From positions 155,608-219,607 of the forward strand of contig JAFWZV010000001.1 of NCBI GenBank assembly GCA_017517305.1: a stretch of DNA of 64,000 nucleotides, read 5' to 3'. This stretch comes from Lachnospiraceae bacterium. GTDB taxonomy: Bacteria > Bacillota > Clostridia > Lachnospirales > Lachnospiraceae. This document shows, piece after piece, positions 27,482-36,729 of this stretch. Under the pieces are notes generated by a model, which saw nothing but the letters and a program-made list of their open reading frames with translations, did not search any database and was not told the origin of the DNA. Positions within the stretch are counted from its first letter, which is position 1. Each line of letters opens with the position of its first letter. A program made the translations under genes and the position numbers.

Positions 27482-27531
27482 ATAGCATAATTTCCTTGAT
27501 TTTTCTTGAATCATATGGGAAATTATGCTAT
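27482..27531 (+). terminator. Long hairpin after the 26733 gene
   Basis: Perfect 14-bp stem ATAGCATAATTTCC/GGAAATTATGCTAT with a 22-nt loop and only a short T-rich tail. Confidence 0.6.
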
Positions 27532-27601
27532 TGTTTGTATGTATTATAGGTTAATTCTTTTATGTACAGAATTACAATAAGATAAAGGGAGGATATAAAT
27601 T

Positions 27602-28384
27602 ATGAATTGTTCAATATGTGGAGCTCAGATTCCTATGGGACAGCCAAATTGTCCTAATTGTGGAGCTATGGTACAGCAGGCACAGCCAGTGCAGCCGATG
27701 GGAGGATACCAGCAGCCAATGCAGCAGGCACAGCCTATGCAACCAATGGGCGGATACCAGCAGCCAATGCAGCAGGCACAGCCTATGCAGCCAATGGGCG
27801 GATACCAGCAGCCAATGCAACCAATGGGAGGATATCAGCAGCCAATGCAGCAGGCACAGCCAATGGGTGGCGGTGTTAATGTAAATGGTATGGTTGGAGC
27901 GTTAAAGGGTGACGTTATGAAGATTGTTAGCTTAGTTGGAGCGTTACTTATTGCAATCAATCCATTTATCACATGGTGCAAATATGAGATTGAATACTGG
28001 GGCTTCGAGCAGAAGGATTCAGCGAATATGTTTGGATTAGCAGGTGGAGATACAGGAGAGAAGATCTTTATTCTTTTGGGTATTCTTTTAGTGCTTTCTG
28101 GTTTAGCACTTATGATGTGGGATTTAGCTGATTATGTTCCACAGTTTGCAGCTATTAAGGCTAAGGTAGCAGGAATTCCATACTTTGAGCTTATTCTTGC
28201 AGGTGTTGCTTTACTTGCTATAATCATTGGATTATGTAATGGAACTGTTAATGACGTAATTGAACTTGCTGATGAGATGGGTAAGGGTTCACATGGAGCA
28301 GGTCCAGTTTTAGGAATTATTGGTGTTCTTGCAGTAGCTGCTCCAAGAGTACTTAATATGTTAGGCATTAAGATTGGAAAGTAA
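27602..28384 (+). CDS. Zinc-ribbon membrane protein with Gln/Pro/Met repeats
   Basis: 260 aa. N-terminal zinc ribbon (C-S-I-C-G ... C-P-N-C-G, residues 3-24), a low-complexity linker of about 65 residues made of repeated Q-P-M-G-G-Y-Q-Q-P-M units, then three or four membrane helices. Zinc-ribbon plus flexible linker plus membrane domain is a recurrent Firmicute architecture without known function. GGGAGGAT precedes the start and a strong terminator follows, so it is probably monocistronic. Confidence 0.8.
   Translation: MNCSICGAQIPMGQPNCPNCGAMVQQAQPVQPMGGYQQPMQQAQPMQPMGGYQQPMQQAQPMQPMGGYQQPMQPMGGYQQPMQQAQPMGGGVNVNGMVGALKGDVMKIVSLVGALLIAINPFITWCKYEIEYWGFEQKDSANMFGLAGGDTGEKIFILLGILLVLSGLALMMWDLADYVPQFAAIKAKVAGIPYFELILAGVALLAIIIGLCNGTVNDVIELADEMGKGSHGAGPVLGIIGVLAVAAPRVLNMLGIKIGK
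27673..27867 (+). repeat. Coding repeat array (Gln/Pro/Met linker)
   Basis: Imperfect tandem repeats built on CAGCCAATGCAGCAGGCA and CCAATGGGCGGATACCAG, in frame within the zinc-ribbon gene. Confidence 0.85.
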
Positions 28385-28404
28385 TCAAAATATATAGTGA
28401 TATA

Positions 28405-28437
28405 AAGGGCGAGGAAACGTAAGTTTCTTCGCCCTTT
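28405..28437 (+). terminator. Terminator after the zinc-ribbon gene
   Basis: 14-bp stem AAGGGCGAGGAAAC with GTTTCTTCGCCCTT (one G-T pair), GTAA loop, then T-rich tail. Confidence 0.85.
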
Positions 28438-28450
28438 TATGTTGTAGGAC

Positions 28451-28479
28451 TTGATTTTTGAACCAATATAGAATAAGAT
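28451..28479 (+). promoter_or_regulatory. Promoter candidate for the cdaA operon
   Basis: TTGATT and TAAGAT with a 17-bp spacer, 58 bp before the first gene of the operon. Confidence 0.45.
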
Positions 28480-28537
28480 AACATAGGATGATTATTATAA
28501 ATGGGGGACTATTCCCTTTTGTAAGGAGAAAAGAAAA

Positions 28538-29323
28538 ATGATTGACGAGAATAAGGTTCGACTAATGACGAAAATTGCCATATATGAGAAGCATGAAGGC
28601 AATAGAAATTTGGTTATAAGTAAATATTTTAGGAGTGATTATGTAAGGTATAATGTGCTTAAAACCTTAATAGCTGTAACAGTTGCCTTTTGGGCAATTA
28701 TAGGAGCCTATGCATTCATAAAATTTGATGATTTGCTAGCTAAGGTTAGTGACGTTGATTATTTTGATGTTATGTATAAGCTTCTTGGAGCATATGTATT
28801 TGTGTGCTTGGGCTTCTTCTTTTTTGCTCAGATAGTATATTCATATAGATATTCTATGGCGAAGCCAGGGCTTATTAGATACAATGTTAATCTTAAAAGG
28901 CTTATAGAATCCTATGGCGACAAAAAGAAAAAGAAGAAAAAGCCAAGCAAGGTTGTTGGAAAGGTTGTTGAGGATGAACTTGAGCTTGAGATAGATGAGA
29001 ATTTGCAACCTGAAAACAACAAGGTTAAGATTAAGAAGACAGATATGATAAGTAAGCGCAAGCAACAGGAAGAGGAGGAGCGTAACAAGCAAATTATTGA
29101 AAACGCTCAGCGAAGAAAAGAGTGGCTTGCCAGAAAGGCTGCTGAAAAAGCCGAAAATGACAGACGTAAGGAAGAGCAAAGAAGATTAAGAGAGCAGGCT
29201 TTGATGGAACAGCAGAAGGCTTATTATGCACAGCAAAAAACTGTAAGACCTGATTTTACATATCAGGAGAATCCAAATAATACTACTCAGGGTAGCGACG
29301 TAAATGGAAGGAGTGACAACTAA
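28538..29323 (+). CDS. Two-helix membrane protein with long charged tail, cdaA operon
   Basis: 261 aa. Two membrane helices (about 45-65 and 85-110) followed by a highly basic then mixed-charge tail (K-K-K-K-K-K-K-P and long E/K/R/Q coiled-coil-like stretches, about 130-230), probably cytoplasmic. Not a family I know. Its TAA overlaps the ATG of the next gene by one base, so the two are translationally linked, and cdaA follows. A partner role for the cyclic-di-AMP synthase is a reasonable guess from context only. Confidence 0.7.
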   Translation: MIDENKVRLMTKIAIYEKHEGNRNLVISKYFRSDYVRYNVLKTLIAVTVAFWAIIGAYAFIKFDDLLAKVSDVDYFDVMYKLLGAYVFVCLGFFFFAQIVYSYRYSMAKPGLIRYNVNLKRLIESYGDKKKKKKKPSKVVGKVVEDELELEIDENLQPENNKVKIKKTDMISKRKQQEEEERNKQIIENAQRRKEWLARKAAEKAENDRRKEEQRRLREQALMEQQKAYYAQQKTVRPDFTYQENPNNTTQGSDVNGRSDN

Positions 29324-30282
29324 TGTCAAGTTTATTGACTATAAGAGATACAATAAGAGATTTTTTGAGAAAGTTTGATGAGATTACCACACCTATTTTT
29401 AGATTTATTATGGCATATATTATGTTTTCATCTATCAATAGTGTATATGGATATTCAGATTTGTTTGAGAGAGGAATAGTTGTTTTCCTTTTATCAGTGA
29501 TTTCAGCCTTGGTATCAACTTCAATAGTTGTATTCTTAGGTGGAGTTGTAATTGTTATTAATTCATTTGCAGTTGCCACTCAGGTTGGTATATGTGCCCT
29601 ATTTATATTTTTGATTATGTATTGCACATACATGAGAGTATTTCCTAATACGGGCTGGATATTAGCTTTGGTTCCTATACTTTATATGTGGAATATGCCA
29701 TATGCTATACCAATTATTGTTGTAATATTCGCAGGTACTGCAGGAATTGTTCCAGCAGCCTTCGGTGTTGTGGTTTATCAGTTTGGAATCTATGTTGATG
29801 AGGTGAAGAATCTTTTGGTTACAGCTACAGAGGAGGATTCCTTCTTAGCATATACATATCTTATAGATACAGTACTTAAGAACAAAGAAATGCTATTAGA
29901 TATGATTGTTTATGCAGTTGTAATATTGGTTACCTTTGTTATATATAAGCTTCCTGTAGATTATATCTGGTATATAGCTATTGGAGTTGGTGGAATTCTC
30001 AATGTTATTGCCTTTATGTGCTGTGGAATGATGCTTGATGTGGAGATAGAAACAGGCAATGTAATCTTCGGAACAATAATAGGTGTTTTAGTAGCAGTAA
30101 TTGTACAGCTTTGTAAGAGTATGGTGGATTATTCCAGAAAGGAAACTGTTCAATTCGAGGATGATGAGTATTACTATTATGTAAAAGCAATACCTAAGTT
30201 TAATGTATCAGCTAAGAAGAAAAATGTTGTTAAGATGAATGAACAGGTAGAGGAAGCAGTACAACAGGCGGTACAACAGTAG
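29323..30282 (+). CDS. Polytopic membrane protein, cdaA operon
   Basis: 319 aa with about eight hydrophobic segments up to residue 265 and a cytoplasmic tail rich in Lys, Glu, Gln and Val. No transporter signature recognised. The start codon overlaps the preceding stop, and cdaA begins 25 nt after its own stop. Unknown function; its place suggests involvement with envelope or c-di-AMP signalling. Confidence 0.7.
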   Translation: MSSLLTIRDTIRDFLRKFDEITTPIFRFIMAYIMFSSINSVYGYSDLFERGIVVFLLSVISALVSTSIVVFLGGVVIVINSFAVATQVGICALFIFLIMYCTYMRVFPNTGWILALVPILYMWNMPYAIPIIVVIFAGTAGIVPAAFGVVVYQFGIYVDEVKNLLVTATEEDSFLAYTYLIDTVLKNKEMLLDMIVYAVVILVTFVIYKLPVDYIWYIAIGVGGILNVIAFMCCGMMLDVEIETGNVIFGTIIGVLVAVIVQLCKSMVDYSRKETVQFEDDEYYYYVKAIPKFNVSAKKKNVVKMNEQVEEAVQQAVQQ

Positions 30283-30307
30283 TAGACGTAGATAATGGGG
30301 TGTTAAT

Positions 30308-31183
30308 ATGAATACATTTTTGGATAAAATAAGTTCATATTTTGATTGGTTTTATTTTCCAAGCATAAAGGTTACAGATATAATAGAAATTATTATATTG
30401 GCTTTCTTGATATACAATGTAATCAATTGGTTTAAGAAAACTAGAGCTTGGACCTTGGTAAAGGGTTTAATGGTTTTAGTTTTGTTTGCATTGTTTGCAG
30501 CAATATTTAAGCTTAATACCATATTGTGGATTATGCGTAATACCATAAGCGTTGGTATTATTGCCGTGATTATCTTGTTTCAGCCAGAGCTTAGAAGAGC
30601 TCTTGAGGAATTGGGAAGAAAGAACATTGTTCCAGAGGTGTTTTACAATGACAAGGCTGTAAAAAGTGAGAAGCTAAATGATAATACCATAGCAGAGCTA
30701 GTAGCAGCCGCTATTGATATGAGTAAGAATAAGACAGGTGCTCTTATTGTTATTGAGAATTCAGTTGCCCTTGGTGAGTATGAAAGTACAGGTATCAAGA
30801 TAGATGCAACTGTATCAAGACAGTTGTTAGTTAATATATTTGAACATAACACACCACTTCACGATGGTGCAGTAATCATTAGGAATAATAGAATTGTGGC
30901 AGCTACATGTTATTTGCCACTTACTGATCGCAATGACTTGAATAAGGACTTGGGAACAAGACACAGAGCTGCTGTGGGTATAAGCGAGGTGTCTGATAGT
31001 ATGACTCTTATTGTGTCAGAGGAAAGTGGTGCTATATCTATAGCTCACTCTGGAACTTTATATAGAAACCTTGATTCAGAGGGATTAAAGAAGCATTTGT
31101 CCAGACTTCAGAATAAGACTTCAGAACCAAAGCGTTTTAGAAGAAAGGGAGGTAAGAAGAATGAAAAGCAAGATGCGAAGTAA
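30308..31183 (+). CDS. cdaA: Diadenylate cyclase CdaA
   Basis: 291 aa. Three N-terminal membrane helices (I-I-E-I-I-I-L-A-F-L-I-Y start) and a DAC domain (about 105-265) with the L-H-D-G-A-V-I-I and G-T-R-H-R-A-A-V-G active-site motifs. It condenses two ATP to c-di-AMP, which controls osmolyte and potassium homeostasis. It overlaps cdaR by 23 nt. In many Firmicutes glmM follows; here a sirtuin does. Confidence 0.96.
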   Translation: MNTFLDKISSYFDWFYFPSIKVTDIIEIIILAFLIYNVINWFKKTRAWTLVKGLMVLVLFALFAAIFKLNTILWIMRNTISVGIIAVIILFQPELRRALEELGRKNIVPEVFYNDKAVKSEKLNDNTIAELVAAAIDMSKNKTGALIVIENSVALGEYESTGIKIDATVSRQLLVNIFEHNTPLHDGAVIIRNNRIVAATCYLPLTDRNDLNKDLGTRHRAAVGISEVSDSMTLIVSEESGAISIAHSGTLYRNLDSEGLKKHLSRLQNKTSEPKRFRRKGGKKNEKQDAK

Positions 31184-32402
31184 GATTCTTAACGACTTCT
31201 GGCTAAAAGTTTTGTCAGTGGTATTGGCCTTCCTGTTATGGCTTGTGGTTATGAATGTGTCTGACAGTATGATAACCATAAAGATTAAAGGAATTCCAGT
31301 TCAGCAGCTTAATGGAAGTGCCTTGGAACAATTAGATAAGGTATATGATGTAGCTAAGGGAGATACAGTTGATGTAATTGTTAAGGGAAGAAGATCACTG
31401 GTTGAGGATTTGAATGCAGATGATTTTATTGCAACAGCTGATTTGTCCACAATGTCCATTACTAATACTGTTCAAATTACAGTAACGCCTAAAAGTGCTG
31501 CTATACGTGACGAGGTAACTGTTACCTGTGTGGATAATGTTATGAGACTAAATTTAGAGGAAAAGGTAAATCTTCAGTATTCCGTTAAAGTTAAAACCTT
31601 TGGAACTGTGAAGAATGGTTATGCAGTATGTGCATATCAGACGTCTCCTAATATTATTACGGTGGAAGGCCCAAAGAGTGCTGTTGGAAAGGTTACCGAG
31701 GTTGTTGTAAAGATAGATGTATCTCATCATGATTCTCCTATGGATTTAGATGGAGAAATCATACTATATGATGCCTATGGTGATGAAATCATCAATGACA
31801 AAATATCAGTAAGTCAGGATACTGTAAAAGTACATTTGGACATATATCCAACAAAAGAGGTACCTGTAAGAGTAGATATAAAGGGAGCACCTAAGGATGG
31901 ATACACTATGACAGATGTAATGTATCAGCCACAGACAGTGATTATTGCAGGAGCAACTGAGAATATAGAAACAGTAGAAGAGCTTGTTGTGGATGACATA
32001 TATATTAGTGGTATGGACTCTGATTTGGAAACAACAGTAAGCTTAAAGGATTATCTGCCAGATAATGTATTTCTTGCAAATGCCAATGAAGAAGTGGTTA
32101 TCACTGTTAATTTGGAAGAGTTGGTAAAAAAGGATATTGAGGTTACAATTGATGATATAAATCTACTTCAGAAAACAACTGATAGGGAATATCAGTTAGA
32201 ATTATCTGATGATTTCGCCATTGAGGTAACGGGTCTTGATTCTGCTGTGGAGCAGGTGACCATAGACAAGCTTAGTCCTAAGATATTCTGTAAAGATATG
32301 TCAGTTGGCTCACACAACAATGTGGATATTGATTTAACTGAAATTGAAGGAGTAGAGTATAATATTAAAGGAACTGCAAAATTAACTATTACATCCAAAT
32401 AA
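31161..32402 (+). CDS. cdaR: YbbR-domain regulator CdaR
   Basis: 413 aa. One N-terminal membrane helix (W-L-K-V-L-S-V-V-L-A-F-L-L-W-L) and four extracytoplasmic YbbR-type beta domains (repeated V-x-V-x-x-x-G-x-P/A units). The family binds and modulates CdaA. The start lies inside cdaA; internal ATG at 31173 is an alternative. Confidence 0.92.
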   Translation: MKSKMRSKILNDFWLKVLSVVLAFLLWLVVMNVSDSMITIKIKGIPVQQLNGSALEQLDKVYDVAKGDTVDVIVKGRRSLVEDLNADDFIATADLSTMSITNTVQITVTPKSAAIRDEVTVTCVDNVMRLNLEEKVNLQYSVKVKTFGTVKNGYAVCAYQTSPNIITVEGPKSAVGKVTEVVVKIDVSHHDSPMDLDGEIILYDAYGDEIINDKISVSQDTVKVHLDIYPTKEVPVRVDIKGAPKDGYTMTDVMYQPQTVIIAGATENIETVEELVVDDIYISGMDSDLETTVSLKDYLPDNVFLANANEEVVITVNLEELVKKDIEVTIDDINLLQKTTDREYQLELSDDFAIEVTGLDSAVEQVTIDKLSPKIFCKDMSVGSHNNVDIDLTEIEGVEYNIKGTAKLTITSK

Positions 32403-32415
32403 GGGAGTGGTATTG

Positions 32416-33126
32416 ATGGAACAAAGGTTTAAGGAAGCAGTTGAACAATGTAATTATATTGTTTTCTTTGGTGGAGCAGGAGTTTCCACAGAAAGTGGAA
32501 TTCCCGACTTTAGAAGTGTGGATGGTTTGTACAATCAAAAATACAAGTATCCACCAGAGGTTATGGTAAGTCATAGCTTTTATGTGAGTAAGACAGAGGA
32601 ATTCTTTGAGTTTTATAAGGACAAAATGATATTCCAGGATGCTAAACCTAATCAAGCTCATCTTAAGCTGGCTGAGCTTGAGAAACAAGGTAAGCTAAAG
32701 GCAGTGGTTACTCAAAATATAGATGGACTCCACCAGGCTGCAGGTAGTAAGGAGGTACTTGAGCTACATGGTTCAGTACATAGAAATTACTGTGAAAGCT
32801 GTGGCAAGAAATATGACCTTAAGTATGTGTTAGATAACCCAGGCGTACCTAAATGTCAGGATTGTGGTGGAACAGTAAGACCGGATGTTGTGTTATATGA
32901 GGAAGGTCTTGATAGCGAAACATTAAGTAGAACTGTGGACCATATTAGAAAGGCAGATATGCTTATAATAGGAGGAACCTCCTTGGCGGTATATCCTGCA
33001 GCAGGTCTTATAGATTATTTTAAGGGAGATTATCTGGTGGTTATCAATATGGCACCAACTCCTAGGGATAAGTTTGCTGATATAGTAATCAACAAAAAGA
33101 TTGGAGAAGTGTTCTCCAAATTATAA
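32416..33126 (+). CDS. cobB: Sir2-family NAD-dependent protein deacylase
   Basis: 236 aa. G-A-G-V-S-T-E-S-G-I-P-D-F-R-S, Q-N-I-D-G-L-H and catalytic-His region E-L-H-G-S, with a zinc site C-E-S-C-G ... C-Q-D-C-G. It removes acyl groups from lysines using NAD. A GTG at 32407 is in frame, but AAGGGAG is eight bases before the ATG at 32416. Last gene of the cdaA operon, ended by a bidirectional terminator. Confidence 0.93.
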   Translation: MEQRFKEAVEQCNYIVFFGGAGVSTESGIPDFRSVDGLYNQKYKYPPEVMVSHSFYVSKTEEFFEFYKDKMIFQDAKPNQAHLKLAELEKQGKLKAVVTQNIDGLHQAAGSKEVLELHGSVHRNYCESCGKKYDLKYVLDNPGVPKCQDCGGTVRPDVVLYEEGLDSETLSRTVDHIRKADMLIIGGTSLAVYPAAGLIDYFKGDYLVVINMAPTPRDKFADIVINKKIGEVFSKL

Positions 33127-33138
33127 TAATATTAAGTG

Positions 33139-33183
33139 AAAGACACAAAAAATCCCGCATAACGCGGGATTTTTTGTGTCTTT
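33139..33183. terminator. Bidirectional terminator between sirtuin and GGDEF genes
   Basis: 20-bp nearly uninterrupted stem (AAAGACACAAAAAATCCCGC arm) with A- and T-tracts on both sides; serves convergent genes. Confidence 0.9.
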
Positions 33184-35497
33184 ATTTCTTGATTACGCTG
33201 GCTCTTTTGTTACTCTTGTTTTCGTATAAAGCAGCATCTGCCTGGTGTAGAACCTCCTCGATGTTAAGAGTAGGAGCACAGGTGAAGGTGCTTATTCCTA
33301 AGCTAATATCGATATAATATGGTTCGCCACAGGTTTCATTTAGTTTATCTGATAATTCAGAGATGGTTTTCCTGATTACAGTAGGTCTGGTAGGATCATC
33401 TAAGAATGCAAAGGCTACAAATTCATCTCCTCCGATTCTTCCGATTATATCATCCTCTTGAAAGCTCTGTGTTAATATATCTGCGATGCTCTTAATGGCA
33501 AAATCACCACTCTTATGCCCAAATATATCATTAACCTGCTTTAAGTTATCCATATCGGCAAATACAAGCATAGCACGTTTGCCGTCATTGTACTGAGAGT
33601 TGACTACTGCCTTAACACTGTCTAAGAAACCACGACGGTTATTGATACCAGTTAAGGCATCTGTTATTGAAAGCTTATTCAAAAGCTTATTCTTCTCGTT
33701 AAGCTCAGAAGCAGAGATGGCAAGCTTCTTCTGTGTTGAAAGTTGCTGTCTCATAAGAGATATGAAGTTAAGGGATGTGGAAAGCTGTAATGTGGAAGGA
33801 TATATATTTCCAAAATGTGCCACATCGATTTCACCTACGAATAAACCGTACTGAATATTGTTAGTAAATAAAGGAGACAGTACTAAGGTTTTTCTTCGGT
33901 CCGCTTCTGAATACTTGTTGTCGAATACCTCATCAGAGGATATAAGTCGTTCATCGCCGGATAGATATGTAACCACACCGTTATTATCGCAAACCTGGAG
34001 AAGAAGAGTCTTTGGAATCTTCCATGAACCGTTAGGCAAAAGCATAACAGATTCGTTGTAAATGTATAGGTATGAACTTACAAAATGAGAATCCTCAAGA
34101 CGCTCCATAATTAGTCTAAAGCAAGATTCTTCATCATCACTTGTGGTGAGAGTATCTCTTGTAATGTACATAGAATCCCAAACGTTGGACTTGTGCTGAC
34201 GAATGGTGTTGTATAAAGTATTAGAGGTATCAAACACAAGTATAGATAGTATTCTGTTAAATAATCTGGCTATGGAATTAGAAAGCTCAGGGGTGTCAGC
34301 TAGGTAAATTAGAAGCTTATTTAATTCCCTTATAGCGTATGTGAATTTATCTCTGCTAAAGTAGTGTACAATAGGTGAACGGAGAAACTCAGTGATAATA
34401 TGTCGAATTGAGTCTATGTCAAAGTTAAGGTCACCTGTTACTACAATAGGGTGTAGAATTTGTTGGAATAAAGGAGTAACACAATTTACTAGCTCTAGAT
34501 AGTAGAAGGTGCTGCTGTAGTCCTTGAACAAATAGCCTAATATGTTGTTGATAAGCTCGTGAGTGTCATCAATCTTTGCTAAGCTAATACCAGCTTCACT
34601 AATACCCTTTAATCTATAATTTTCGCAACCACAGGAGGTACGAACCACCAGGCTGGAATTAAGTACGCTGAGATTTGTTTTACCAGTTTGAAGAAGGTTA
34701 ATAACCTCGTACACAGAATGGTATCCCATATCCATAATCTTGTTGTGTACAGTTGTAAGCATTGGGCTAAGAACTATAGAAGCAGGAGAATCATCATAGC
34801 CTGTAACTAAGATATCCTTGCCGATTTCCAGACCTCTCTTCTTGATGGCAGTATATCCTCCGATAGCCATCTGGTCATTGGCGAACACTATGGCTTCAAG
34901 GTCAGGATTTCTCTCCAACAAATCATCTACAAGCTCTTCTGTAAATTCTGAAAAATTACCATAGACAATTCTATCCTCGCTTACAGGGATATTGTTCTCG
35001 GTAAGCACCTGCTTGTAAGTGTTAAGTCTATCCTTTGCATCAGCATTTTCCTTACGACCACTGACGAAACCTATCTTAGTTTTGTTATGCTCTTTGATAA
35101 GATGCTCTATAGCAAGGCGCATACCAGTTTTTCCTTCTGTGTAGACACAAGGATATCCTGGAACCTCTATCTCAATTGTAATAATTGGGATGTCAAAATT
35201 TTTCAGGAAGGCAATCATGTCGCTTTCTGACAGGAAGCTTCCGATAGAACCGATAGAAACAATAAGTGCATCAAGTGTATTCTTGGATGCATAGTAAAAG
35301 ATAGAATTATACTGATAGTCAAAACGAGCATTCTTAGGGTCGTTATATGAAGCATTCATAAACATACCTGGAAATACTATTAAGTTAACGTCTAGCTCTT
35401 TTGCAGCATAGTCTACACCCTTGCATACCTCGTATGCATAATCATTGTCCAAATGACAGGTGAAGAAGCCTATGTTGAGTCTTTTTTTGTTACCCAT
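33182..35497 (-). CDS. LacI-type ligand-binding domain fused to GGDEF diguanylate cyclase
   Basis: 771 aa. The first 285 residues form a periplasmic-binding-protein-like domain of the LacI/GalR type (L-N-I-G-F-F-T start; V-T-G-Y-D-D-S-P-A-S) but without a DNA-binding helix-turn-helix or signal peptide, so it is probably a cytoplasmic sugar sensor. A GAF-like or helical middle follows, then GGDEF with intact G-R-I-G-G-D-E-F. An RxxD inhibitory site is not seen. On the minus strand GGGGG lies before the ATG at 35497, favoured over the TTG at 35512. Confidence 0.9.
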   Translation of the reverse strand: MGNKKRLNIGFFTCHLDNDYAYEVCKGVDYAAKELDVNLIVFPGMFMNASYNDPKNARFDYQYNSIFYYASKNTLDALIVSIGSIGSFLSESDMIAFLKNFDIPIITIEIEVPGYPCVYTEGKTGMRLAIEHLIKEHNKTKIGFVSGRKENADAKDRLNTYKQVLTENNIPVSEDRIVYGNFSEFTEELVDDLLERNPDLEAIVFANDQMAIGGYTAIKKRGLEIGKDILVTGYDDSPASIVLSPMLTTVHNKIMDMGYHSVYEVINLLQTGKTNLSVLNSSLVVRTSCGCENYRLKGISEAGISLAKIDDTHELINNILGYLFKDYSSTFYYLELVNCVTPLFQQILHPIVVTGDLNFDIDSIRHIITEFLRSPIVHYFSRDKFTYAIRELNKLLIYLADTPELSNSIARLFNRILSILVFDTSNTLYNTIRQHKSNVWDSMYITRDTLTTSDDEESCFRLIMERLEDSHFVSSYLYIYNESVMLLPNGSWKIPKTLLLQVCDNNGVVTYLSGDERLISSDEVFDNKYSEADRRKTLVLSPLFTNNIQYGLFVGEIDVAHFGNIYPSTLQLSTSLNFISLMRQQLSTQKKLAISASELNEKNKLLNKLSITDALTGINNRRGFLDSVKAVVNSQYNDGKRAMLVFADMDNLKQVNDIFGHKSGDFAIKSIADILTQSFQEDDIIGRIGGDEFVAFAFLDDPTRPTVIRKTISELSDKLNETCGEPYYIDISLGISTFTCAPTLNIEEVLHQADAALYENKSNKRASVIKK

Positions 35498-35630
35498 ATG
35501 CTTTACCCCCAAATAACTATACTAATAGTTTATATACCTAACTACCATAGTATCACTTTGGCTGAGAAAATTCAAGGAAATACAACGGAATATGTGGCGA
35601 AAGTAATAATATTTTTAGCTATTTTTCAGG

Positions 35631-35659
35631 TTTACAAACTGTTCTATATGAACTATAAT
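35631..35659 (+). promoter_or_regulatory. Promoter for purMN
   Basis: TTTACA and TATAAT with a 17-bp spacer, 45 bp before purM. No riboswitch-sized leader fits, so purine control must use another route. Confidence 0.75.
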
Positions 35660-35703
35660 AAATGAGATGTAAAAACATTCAAACATTCAGGAGGATTTAT
35701 AAT

Positions 35704-36729
35704 ATGGATTACAAGAATGCCGGAGTTGATATTGAAGCAGGCTACAAGTCAGTTGAGCTTATGAAGGAGCACATTAAGAAGACTATGAGACCAGAGGTTC
35801 TTACTAATATTGGTGGTTTTTCAGGTGCATTTTCCCTTAAGAAGATTAAGGATATGGAAGAGCCAGTTTTACTTTCAGGTACAGATGGTTGTGGAACAAA
35901 GGTTAAGCTTGCTATAATTATGGATAAGCATGATACAATCGGTATTGATGCAGTTGCAATGTGCGTTAATGATATTGCATGTGCCGGAGGTGAGCCATTA
36001 TTCTTCCTTGACTATATTGCATGTGGTAAGAATTACCCAGAGAAGATTGCTACAATTGTTAGTGGTGTTGCAGAGGGCTGTGTTCAGTCAGATGCTGCTC
36101 TTATTGGCGGAGAGACTGCAGAGCATCCAGGCCTTATGCCAGAGGATGATTATGATGTGGCAGGCTTTGCAGTTGGCGTTGTTGAGAGAAAGGATCTTAT
36201 TACAGGAGCTGATATTAAGCCGGGTGATGTAATTATAGGTATGACATCAAGTGGTGTACATAGCAATGGTTTCTCATTGGTTCGTAAGGTATTTGATATG
36301 ACCAAGGAGTCTCTTGATACATATTATGATGAGTTAGGAAAAACTCTTGGTGAGACTCTTCTTGCTCCAACTAAGATATATGTAAAGGCTCTTAGAAGTA
36401 TAAAGGAGTCTGGTGTTAGAATAAAGGGTTGTAGCCATATTACTGGAGGTGGCTTCTATGAGAATATTCCTCGTATGCTTCCAGAGGGTGTTACAGCAGT
36501 AGTTAAGAAGGATTCTTATGAGGTTCCAGCTATCTTTAAGCTTATGGCAAAGGTTGGAAATATTGAGGAGCAGATGATGTACAATACCTACAATATGGGT
36601 ATTGGAATGATGATAGTTGTTAATCCTGAAGATGTAGATAAGACTATGACAGCATTAAAGTCAGCTGGTGAAGAGGCTTATGTTATCGGAGAGATAAAGG
36701 CTGGCGAAAAGGGAGTAGAGTTATGCTAA
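35704..36729 (+). CDS. purM: Phosphoribosylformylglycinamidine cyclo-ligase
   Basis: 341 aa. Makes AIR from FGAM with ATP, fifth step of purine synthesis. Starts M-D-Y-K-N-A-G-V-D-I-E-A-G; contains G-T-D-G-C-G-T-K-V-K and V-N-D-I-A-C-A-G-G-E-P. AGGAGG is placed seven bases before the ATG at 35704; an upstream in-frame ATG lacks a site. Overlaps purN by seven bases. Confidence 0.96.
   Translation: MDYKNAGVDIEAGYKSVELMKEHIKKTMRPEVLTNIGGFSGAFSLKKIKDMEEPVLLSGTDGCGTKVKLAIIMDKHDTIGIDAVAMCVNDIACAGGEPLFFLDYIACGKNYPEKIATIVSGVAEGCVQSDAALIGGETAEHPGLMPEDDYDVAGFAVGVVERKDLITGADIKPGDVIIGMTSSGVHSNGFSLVRKVFDMTKESLDTYYDELGKTLGETLLAPTKIYVKALRSIKESGVRIKGCSHITGGGFYENIPRMLPEGVTAVVKKDSYEVPAIFKLMAKVGNIEEQMMYNTYNMGIGMMIVVNPEDVDKTMTALKSAGEEAYVIGEIKAGEKGVELC

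Noticed and set aside
27673-27867. CRISPR-like repeats
   Set aside because: They are in-frame coding repeats of a Gln/Pro/Met linker without unique spacers.
35513-35703. Purine riboswitch before purM
   Set aside because: The mapped-looking promoter leaves a leader of about 40 nt, too short for the aptamer, and no conserved loops are visible.
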